Assembly (NCBI GenBank): GCA_949287365.1
Contig: CASEGC010000068.1
Location: forward strand, 1-50,038
Source: an uncultured Parabacteroides sp.
GTDB taxonomy: Bacteria; Bacteroidota; Bacteroidia; Bacteroidales; Tannerellaceae
DNA length: 50,038 nucleotides
Reading direction: 5' to 3'
In this document: positions 42,538-48,872 of the stretch, one piece after another
Numbering within the stretch: position 1 is the first letter of the stretch
Layout: the number at the start of each line of letters is the position of its first letter
Notes under the pieces: generated by a model
What the model was told of the DNA's origin: nothing
What the model saw: the letters and a program-made list of their open reading frames with translations, nothing else
Database searches by the model: none
Position numbers and translations under genes: made by a program

Positions 42538-45126
42538 ATGAGAAGGGTTTGTTTCGCGGTTTTGGTCGCGTTGTTGGGCCTGCCGCTCGCTCTGTACGCG
42601 CAGGTCCGGACGGAGTTATTGTTGGAGAAGAATTGGAAGTTTACCCGGGAGGACAGTCCGGAGTTCGTGCGGCCGGCGTACGACGATAGCGGCTGGCAGA
42701 CGGTCACCGTGCCGCACGACTGGGCGATTTACGGTCCTTTCAGCGCGCAGAACGATAAACAGGAGGTGGCCATTGCGCAGGACGGGCAGACCGAGGCGAT
42801 GGAGCACGCCGGGCGCACGGGCGGATTGCCGTTCGTGGGCGTGGGCTGGTATCGGACGGCGTTTGAGTTGCCCGCTTTTGAGGAGGGCAAGCGTGCCGAG
42901 ATTCTGTTCGACGGGGCGATGAGCCATGCCCGGGTCTACCTGAATGGGCAGGAGGTGGGCTATTGGCCCTACGGTTATAATTCCTTTTATTTCGATATCA
43001 CGCCTTACGTGCGTCCAAACCAGCGGAACGTGCTGGCGGTCCGTTTGGAGAACTTGCCGGAGTCGTCCCGCTGGTATCCGGGGGCGGGTTTGTACCGCAA
43101 CGTGCACGTGGTGGTGACCGACGCGGCGCATATCCCGACATGGGGGACGTTTATCACTACGCCGAAGGTAAGCGAGGAGTTCGCCAGGGTGCGTATCGAG
43201 ACGGAGATTTCTCTTCCCGAGGGGGCGGACCCGGCCAATTATCTCTTGCGCACGACCATTCTCGACCCGAATCAACAGGAAGTATTCAAGCTTGTCTCTT
43301 CCTTGGGGCGGATGAAGTATGACGATAACAAGGCGGTGCAGGAGTGCGTCTTGCTCTCGCCCTCGTTGTGGTCGCCCGATAGTCCGGCGCTTTACACGGC
43401 GGAGATGCGCCTGTACGAGGGGCAGGACCGGTTGCGGGATACGTATCGGGTGCCTTTCGGCGTGCGTTCCATCGAGATTATCCCGGACAAGGGATTCTTC
43501 CTGAATGGCGAGCGGACGATGTTCAAAGGCGTATGCAACCATCACGATTTGGGACCGCTTGGTGCGGCGGTGAACGACGCCGCTATCCGCCGGCAGATAC
43601 GTATATTGAAGGATATGGGCTGCAACGCCATCCGTACCTCGCACAACATGCCGGCGCCGGAGCTGGTGCGGGCGTGTGACGAGATGGGCATGATGCTGAT
43701 GGTGGAGAGCTTCGACGAGTGGAACACGCCGAAGTGCGCCAATGGCTATAACCTTCTCTTCGACGAGTGGGCGGAGAAGGACTTGGTGAACTTGGTGCGC
43801 CACTACCGCAACAACCCGAGCGTGGTGATGTGGTGCGTGGGCAACGAGGTGCCGAATCAGTGGACGGAGGGCGATTGCAAGATAGCCAAGTGGCTACAGG
43901 ATATCTGCCACCGCGAGGACCCGACACGGCCCGTCACGCAGGGCATGGACGCTCCGGACGCCGTGGTGAACAACAACTTCGCCGCCGTGATGGACGTGCC
44001 GGGCTTCAACTATCGGCCGCATAAGTATCGGGAGAACTATAAGAAACTGCCCCAGCGGATTATCTTGGGGAGCGAGACCGCCTCGACGGTCAGCTCCCGC
44101 GGCGTGTATAAGTTTCCGGTGGAGCGCAAGGCGATGGCGGTGTACGACGACCACCAAAGCTCCTCGTACGACGTGGAGCATTGCAACTGGTCCAACCTGC
44201 CGGAGGACGATTTCATCCAGCACGAGGACTTGCCCTATTGCATCGGCGAGTTCGTGTGGACCGGCTTCGATTATCTCGGCGAGCCCACGCCCTATTACAC
44301 GAATTGGCCCAGCCATAGCTCGCTGTTCGGTATCATCGACCTCGCGGGCATTCCCAAAGACCGTTATTACCTCTATCGCAGCCATTGGAACAAGGAGACG
44401 AAGACGCTACATATCCTGCCGCACTGGACGTGGCCGGGCCGCGAGGGCGAGGTGACACCCGTCTTCGTCTACACCAATTATCCCTCCGCCGAACTGTTTA
44501 TCAACGGGAAGAGCCAAGGCAAGCGGACGAAGGACTTGAGCGTCCGGCTCGACAGCAGCTATACCGAGGAGGCCCAACGGAGCTTCGAGCGGCAGAAGCG
44601 TTACCGCCTGATGTGGATGGATACTCGCTACGAGCCGGGCACGCTGAAGGTCATCGCTTACGATGAGGCGGGCAACGCCGTGGCGACGGAGGAGATGCGT
44701 ACCGCCGGCAAGCCGCATCACATCGAGCTGACAGCCGACCGTACCCGCTTGACGGCGGATGGTAAGGACCTCGCCTTTATCCGTGTGCGGGTGGTGGATA
44801 AGGAGGGCAACCTCTGCCCGACGGACGACCGGCGGATTCGTTTCAACGTGACGGGTGTCGGCACCTTCCGGGCGGCGGCGAATGGCAACAGCACCAGTCT
44901 GGAGCCGTTCCACCTGCCGGAGATGAGGCTCTTCAGCGGCCAGCTGACCGCCATCGTGCAGACCACCGAGGAGGCGGGCGGCATCTACCTCGAAGCCTCC
45001 GCCGATGGCGTGGAGCCCGCCACCATCCAATTGATGAGCGAGTATGCGTTCTTTATGGAGTTAAAGGAGTTAGAAGGAGTTATCACTTCGCTCCGTTCGG
45101 GAGTTAAAGGCCAATACTCTCTTTGA
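42538..45126 (+). CDS. Glycoside hydrolase family 2, beta-galactosidase type
   Basis: An 862-residue exported enzyme with a signal peptide (VCFAVLVALLGLPLALYAQ). In order: sugar-binding domain (WKFTREDSPEF, VPHDWAIYGPF, GVGWYRTAFELP), Ig-like domain, TIM barrel, then C-terminal Ig-like domains including a DUF4982-type segment (HWTWPGREGEVTPVFVYTN). The catalytic acid/base is Glu437 (CVGNEVPNQW) and the nucleophile Glu513 (IILGSETAST). The start at 42538 follows a good GGAGG site; an upstream ATG at 42523 is less likely. The last 23 residues (from MELKELEGVITSL) are encoded by a dispersed hairpin repeat and are probably not part of the ancestral protein. Confidence 0.93.
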   Translation: MRRVCFAVLVALLGLPLALYAQVRTELLLEKNWKFTREDSPEFVRPAYDDSGWQTVTVPHDWAIYGPFSAQNDKQEVAIAQDGQTEAMEHAGRTGGLPFVGVGWYRTAFELPAFEEGKRAEILFDGAMSHARVYLNGQEVGYWPYGYNSFYFDITPYVRPNQRNVLAVRLENLPESSRWYPGAGLYRNVHVVVTDAAHIPTWGTFITTPKVSEEFARVRIETEISLPEGADPANYLLRTTILDPNQQEVFKLVSSLGRMKYDDNKAVQECVLLSPSLWSPDSPALYTAEMRLYEGQDRLRDTYRVPFGVRSIEIIPDKGFFLNGERTMFKGVCNHHDLGPLGAAVNDAAIRRQIRILKDMGCNAIRTSHNMPAPELVRACDEMGMMLMVESFDEWNTPKCANGYNLLFDEWAEKDLVNLVRHYRNNPSVVMWCVGNEVPNQWTEGDCKIAKWLQDICHREDPTRPVTQGMDAPDAVVNNNFAAVMDVPGFNYRPHKYRENYKKLPQRIILGSETASTVSSRGVYKFPVERKAMAVYDDHQSSSYDVEHCNWSNLPEDDFIQHEDLPYCIGEFVWTGFDYLGEPTPYYTNWPSHSSLFGIIDLAGIPKDRYYLYRSHWNKETKTLHILPHWTWPGREGEVTPVFVYTNYPSAELFINGKSQGKRTKDLSVRLDSSYTEEAQRSFERQKRYRLMWMDTRYEPGTLKVIAYDEAGNAVATEEMRTAGKPHHIELTADRTRLTADGKDLAFIRVRVVDKEGNLCPTDDRRIRFNVTGVGTFRAAANGNSTSLEPFHLPEMRLFSGQLTAIVQTTEEAGGIYLEASADGVEPATIQLMSEYAFFMELKELEGVITSLRSGVKGQYSL

Positions 45127-45175
45127 TACAAACATAGGCATTTGGCTTCTAACTCCTTTAACTCCATCTAACTCC
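45057..45175. repeat. Long GGAGTTAAAGG hairpin element, copy 1
   Basis: About 119 bases that fold back on themselves: an outer part with repeated GGAGTTA/TAACTCC words, and an inner stem GGAGTTAAAGGCCAA / TTGGCTTCTAACTCC (13 of 15 paired). It overlaps the 3' end of the GH2 gene and includes its stop codon. A related element is at 48618. Confidence 0.85.
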
Positions 45176-45228
45176 TCAAAAGAAACTCATAATTCATAAA
45201 TTCTTCTTACTTTTGCCCCCGTTACGAC

Positions 45229-45345
45229 ATGAACGATAAGGAAATGAACCGACAGATTATATACGCTACGTTAACATCTTTTACCGGGATTGGCTTGGTA
45301 GAAAGCGATAATATGTTAGCAAGCAAGCAAGCAAGCGTAATGTAG
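45229..45345 (+). CDS. Possible 38-residue leader ORF with AGCA tetranucleotide repeat
   Basis: A short frame (MNDKEMNRQIIYATLTSF...) starts 13 bases after a TACTTTTG -7 element (45208-45215), so it would be the first thing translated on the HU-like transcript. Near its end the DNA is AGCA repeated almost five times (45318-45336), encoding ASKQAS. Slippage there would change the last codons. A strong hairpin with a T-run follows at 45370, before the HU-like gene at 45470. Translation is not proven. Confidence 0.35.
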   Translation: MNDKEMNRQIIYATLTSFTGIGLVESDNMLASKQASVM

Positions 45346-45369
45346 TATATAAAATAAAAGGAACGGCGG

Positions 45370-45417
45370 AAGCCCGTCCCGCGAGGCGCATAGCGCGCCC
45401 GTGGGGCGGGCTTTTGG
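45370..45417 (+). terminator. Terminator-like hairpin in the leader of the HU/DUF4469 gene
   Basis: An 11-bp stem (AAGCCCGTCCC / GGGGCGGGCTT, one wobble), with a further GC-rich inner stem, is followed by TTTTGGCGTTT. Placed between a -7 element plus short ORF and the next gene, it is a candidate attenuator. Confidence 0.6.
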
Positions 45418-45469
45418 CGTTTATACCCTCACAAATCATAAATTACAAACCATTAAATCATAAGTAGAC

Positions 45470-46225
45470 ATGGCAAAGATTATCTTGAACGCGGACCTGT
45501 ACGACAACGTACTGACCGCCGAGCCGGGCGACTTCACCGCCAAACCCGTGATAACCGGCACCTACCGCGACGAGGACGTGGCAGACGATATCGTGCGCGA
45601 GCGTACCGAGTACCGCAAGGAGACCATCGTGAACATCCTCCAGCTGGCGGACCAGAAGCGGGTGGAGGCCATCGCGAACGGGAAGAGCCTCGTGGACGGC
45701 GTGGGGCAATATCTGCTGAACCTCTCCGGCGTGTTCGACGGCGAGGCTCCCAAGTTCGACCCGGAGAAGAACAAGATTGGCGTGACCTTCACCCCAAGCA
45801 AGGCGTTGCTGGACGCGCTGAAGGAGGTGACCTTCAACCTGAACAAGGCGACCACCGGTCCGGTCATCAACCAAGTGACGGACGTGCGCACCCAGAGTGT
45901 GAACGGGCAAATCACGCCGGGTAAGAACCTCATCATCACGGGGGCGAACCTGCTCGTGAAGGGCGACAATCCGGCGAACGGCATCTACTTCACGAAGGAT
46001 GAGCCTTCGGCGGAGCCGGTGAAGGTGGAGTACTACACCCGCAGCACCACGTCGGAGCAAATCGTGGAGGTGCCCGAGAGCCTCACCGACGGACAGTATC
46101 GCCTGAGCGTCACCACGCAGGTAGGCTCCGGTTACAAGGTGCTGAAGGAACCTCGTACATATGAGTTCCCCATCCTGCTGACCGTTGGCGACAGCGAGGA
46201 GGAGGAAACCCCCGGCACGGGATAA
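45470..46225 (+). CDS. HU-like DNA-binding domain protein with DUF4469 domain
   Basis: A 251-residue protein. Residues 1-125 match the Bacteroidetes HU-like DNA-binding domain (MAKIILNADLYDNVLTAEPG, then ADDIVRERTEYRKETIVNIL and KSLVDGVGQYLLNLSGVFDG). From about residue 130 an Ig-like DUF4469 domain follows (QITPGKNLIITGANLLVKGD, then EQIVEVPESLTDGQYRLSVT). There is no signal peptide, so it is cytoplasmic. The end DSEEEETPGTG resembles the acidic tail of the HU-like protein at 2974. DNA binding is by family. Directly downstream come a terminator, a 24-bp palindrome array and a GLUG surface-protein gene. Confidence 0.85.
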   Translation: MAKIILNADLYDNVLTAEPGDFTAKPVITGTYRDEDVADDIVRERTEYRKETIVNILQLADQKRVEAIANGKSLVDGVGQYLLNLSGVFDGEAPKFDPEKNKIGVTFTPSKALLDALKEVTFNLNKATTGPVINQVTDVRTQSVNGQITPGKNLIITGANLLVKGDNPANGIYFTKDEPSAEPVKVEYYTRSTTSEQIVEVPESLTDGQYRLSVTTQVGSGYKVLKEPRTYEFPILLTVGDSEEEETPGTG

Positions 46226-46265
46226 GGGAAGGGAAAAGAAAAGAGAAAGAAGAGAAAAGAGAAAG

Positions 46266-46292
46266 AAAAGCTCCCCCGAGAGGGGAACTTTT
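46266..46292 (+). terminator. Terminator of the HU/DUF4469 gene
   Basis: AAAAG-C-TCCCC / GGGGA-A-CTTTT with loop CGAGA. The core resembles the terminator of the other HU-like gene (3487). Confidence 0.75.
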
Positions 46293-46339
46293 CAGGGTCT
46301 TAGTCGATGCCGGCTCTTACCACCCTGTGGGTGCCTAAT

Positions 46340-46451
46340 CTCTCACCTATCATAGTGTAGGCTCTATGGCAGGTCATAGCGCGGGCACTCTCATGTATCA
46401 TAGAGCCGGCTCTATGGGGCATCATAGACGAGGCTCTATGCATATACCATT
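46340..46451. repeat. Tandem palindrome array, 24-bp period, five to six units
   Basis: Units of the form CTATG-N6-CATAG start at 46340, 46364, 46388, 46412 and 46436, exactly 24 bp apart. The best are CTATGGCAGGTCATAG and CTATGGGGCATCATAG. A poor unit may exist at 46316. Between units the flanks also pair, for example CATAGAGCCGGCTCTATG (46399-46416), a perfect 18-base palindrome. The array ends about 47 bases before the GLUG gene. Confidence 0.85.
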
Positions 46452-46498
46452 GAAAAAATGTTAAAACATAAATAGCGATAAAAACAAGAACAATGCTT

Positions 46499-48625
46499 AT
46501 GAAACGAATTTTACGAAAGACGAATGGGCGACTCTGCCTTTTACTGATGTTGATGGTGTTTCCCTTTGCGACTTGGGGACAGGATACATCAACTTTTGGA
46601 GGTGGTGACGGCACGCAAGACAACCCGTATCAAATCAGTACATCTGAACAGTTGAAAGCGTTGGCGACAGCGGTGAATGGAGGGGAAAGTTATGATGATG
46701 CTTACTTCAAATTGACTACATCGTTGACTATAGATGATGAGGTATGGACACCCATCGGCTCTGATGATGAAAAGCCTTTTTCCGGAACGTTTGATGGAGG
46801 AGGAAATAAACTTACATTGCCGGGATGCCTTTTCGGAGTGGTTTCGAATGGAAGGATAGAGAACCTAACCGTTTCCGTAACGGTTTCCGGACTTATTGGG
46901 ACCATAAGTGAATATCGGGCTTGCGTAGTTAATGAGTTGGACAATTCGGTAGTAGAAAATGTAACCAGTGAGGGTAGCCTGCAAGGAACGGGCGGTACAA
47001 CCGGAGGTATAGTAATGAAGGCAGACAATGGCTCTCAAATACTGAACTGTACCAATAAAGCCTCGATAAGCGGATTCGGAACAAGTGGCGGTATTGTAGG
47101 AAGTATATCTAACGCTACGGTTGACGGTTGTATAAATGAAGGAACGCTAACGACAGATAGTAACAATACGGGTACTATTGGTGGAATTGTCGGAGACATC
47201 ATGGAAGGCACTATTTCTAATTGTACGAATACAGGTAGTGTAACTTCAACCAATTCGAGTGCTCAAGGTGCAGGTGGCATCGTGGGGCAGGCTTTTTATT
47301 ATATTTTCTACGATGCGGGGAAGAGCTACGAAGATATCCTTTTAATCAACAATATAAACAATGGTGATATAAAAGGTTCGATGCTCGTTGGAGGTATCGC
47401 GGGTTTTGCGAACCCCAATTGGAATGATATTCATATTATCAATAGCTTAAATACAGGTAATATATTAGGAGAAGCGTACGTGAGCGGTATCGCCGGAATC
47501 GCACAAACGGTGCGAGGTGGAGGCACTGATCCTGGCCTTGATGAAGGAAACGATGATGAAGTAATCATCCAAAACTGTGGTAATACCGGTGAAATTACAA
47601 TCACTGGCAGCGGTGCGCCCGGAGCGAGCATATCAATCATGGATGGCGCGGGCAAAGAGCAGGCAAGCGATAATGTATATATCGAGCAAACGGGATTACC
47701 GGGTGTTTTGACCGGAGAGCCAAATGAAGGCGATGCGGTGGAAGAACCCGCCAAAGCGACGGACCAAGCGGACCTGTTGGATAAGTTGAACGAAGGCGCG
47801 AAAGAGTATAATGAAACGAATCCGGAAATTCCGGCGAAGGGCTGGGGTACAAGCGGTAGCGGCGAAATAGTATCGACATTATTACCCCCGACCATCACAG
47901 GAACAACACCGTTCGAAGGAAGCACGACTGTTACGATTACCGCTGAAGAGGGGGCTACCATTTATTATACAACAGATGGCACGGAGCCGACAGCTTCATC
48001 TACGTTATATACTGAGCCATTCGAAATTACCGAGACGACAACCGTCAAGGCGATAGCCGTGGTGGACGACCAGTCGAGCGGTGTCGAGACTATGACCTTC
48101 ACGAAAGAGGAATCCGAAGAGTCGGACACCCCACATATCACCTACTACGACATCCACTTCGTGCAGCCGAATGATAGCGTGAATTTCGAGTACAAGAGCG
48201 ACCAAGTACGGGAGGGTAACACCTTCTCTTTCTCCGCTTCGGCGGCGGAGGGCTATGACCCGCGGACGCTTGTCGTGGAGTATCGCCGCGGACCGGTGGG
48301 TATCTGGCGCGAGGCTACCTTGGACAGCGACGGTAAGTACCACATCCGCGCCAACTACGCCGACCTCTACATCCGTGCCCGCGTGGAGCCGCTGGTTCCC
48401 ACGGGAGTGGAAGCGATAGGCGATGAGGCGGTGGAGGTCTACACCGAAGGCGATGCCATCCGCGTCTACACGCCAAGCGAGGAGCGGGTGATAATCGTCT
48501 CCATGAGCGGTGCGGTAGTTCGTATGGAGGAACAAGTAGGCACCCGCCGCTACACCGGCCTTTCCGATGGGGTCTATATCGTCCGGGTAGGCGGAAGAAG
48601 CTGGAAGGTCGTAATAGGGAGTTAA
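46499..48625 (+). CDS. GLUG-repeat surface protein with chitobiase-type and C-terminal sorting-like domains
   Basis: A protein of about 708 residues with a signal peptide (LCLLLMLMVFPFATWGQ). Residues 25-390 form a GLUG-type beta-helix with repeated GGIVG units (SGGIVGSISNATVDGCINEG, GGIVGDIMEGTISNCTNTG). A chitobiase C-terminal-like domain follows (GATIYYTTDGTEPTASSTLY). The end, IRVYTPSEERVIIVSMSGAV ... GVYIVRVGGRSWKVVIGS, resembles a type IX secretion sorting domain or DUF6383. A surface or adhesive role is inferred. The start at 46499 is used; 46493 is two codons earlier. The 5' part is AT-rich and the last 500 bases GC-rich. The stop codon lies inside the hairpin repeat at 48618. Confidence 0.8.
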   Translation: MKRILRKTNGRLCLLLMLMVFPFATWGQDTSTFGGGDGTQDNPYQISTSEQLKALATAVNGGESYDDAYFKLTTSLTIDDEVWTPIGSDDEKPFSGTFDGGGNKLTLPGCLFGVVSNGRIENLTVSVTVSGLIGTISEYRACVVNELDNSVVENVTSEGSLQGTGGTTGGIVMKADNGSQILNCTNKASISGFGTSGGIVGSISNATVDGCINEGTLTTDSNNTGTIGGIVGDIMEGTISNCTNTGSVTSTNSSAQGAGGIVGQAFYYIFYDAGKSYEDILLINNINNGDIKGSMLVGGIAGFANPNWNDIHIINSLNTGNILGEAYVSGIAGIAQTVRGGGTDPGLDEGNDDEVIIQNCGNTGEITITGSGAPGASISIMDGAGKEQASDNVYIEQTGLPGVLTGEPNEGDAVEEPAKATDQADLLDKLNEGAKEYNETNPEIPAKGWGTSGSGEIVSTLLPPTITGTTPFEGSTTVTITAEEGATIYYTTDGTEPTASSTLYTEPFEITETTTVKAIAVVDDQSSGVETMTFTKEESEESDTPHITYYDIHFVQPNDSVNFEYKSDQVREGNTFSFSASAAEGYDPRTLVVEYRRGPVGIWREATLDSDGKYHIRANYADLYIRARVEPLVPTGVEAIGDEAVEVYTEGDAIRVYTPSEERVIIVSMSGAVVRMEEQVGTRRYTGLSDGVYIVRVGGRSWKVVIGS

Positions 48626-48727
48626 AGGAGTTAGAGGAGTTATCGCCCGTTGAACGGGCTTGGGAGTTAAAGCCGATACCATTTGGTCTGTAACCAAGAG
48701 GGTATTGGCTTTAACTTCTTTAACTCC
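48618..48727. repeat. Long GGAGTTAAAGG hairpin element, copy 2
   Basis: It begins with the same GGAGTTAAAGGAGTTAGA as the element at 45057. The inner stem is AGTTAAAGCCGATACC / GGTATTGGCTTTAACT (15 of 16 paired) and the outer ends pair through GGAGTTA/TAACTCC. It supplies the stop codon of the GLUG gene (48623-48625), read in a different frame from copy 1, and probably acts as its transcript end. Confidence 0.85.
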
Positions 48728-48753
48728 TTACTTAAAAGAAGACTTGTGAAACC

Positions 48754-48780
48754 GAACAGCGGTGTTCGATATCGAACACC
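48754..48780. promoter_or_regulatory. Operator-like palindrome upstream of the efflux gene
   Basis: GGTGTTCGATATCGAACACC (48761-48780) is a perfect 20-base palindrome. A third half-site GAACA at 48754 makes an overlapping inverted repeat with TGTTC. It lies 43 bases upstream of a sigma-54-type promoter and is a candidate binding site for its activator. Confidence 0.7.
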
Positions 48781-48822
48781 TGCGGATTCGTGTGCCCGCA
48801 AGGAATCAATTAGTTAGCGTTT

Positions 48823-48837
48823 TGGCATGGTGTTTGC
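48823..48837 (+). promoter_or_regulatory. Sigma-54 (RpoN) -24/-12 promoter
   Basis: TGGCATGGTGTTTGC has the GG-N10-GC spacing and nearly the full TGGCAC-N5-TTGC consensus. It lies 36 bases before the ATG of the HlyD-type gene, fitting a start site near 48849. Confidence 0.7.
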
Positions 48838-48872
48838 CTTTGGAAAGGCGGAATATAACAAACACTTATAAT

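Noticed and set aside
42616..43803. 395-codon minus-strand open frame opposite the GH2 gene
   Set aside because: Antisense to a complete GH2 domain with catalytic residues; a shadow frame.
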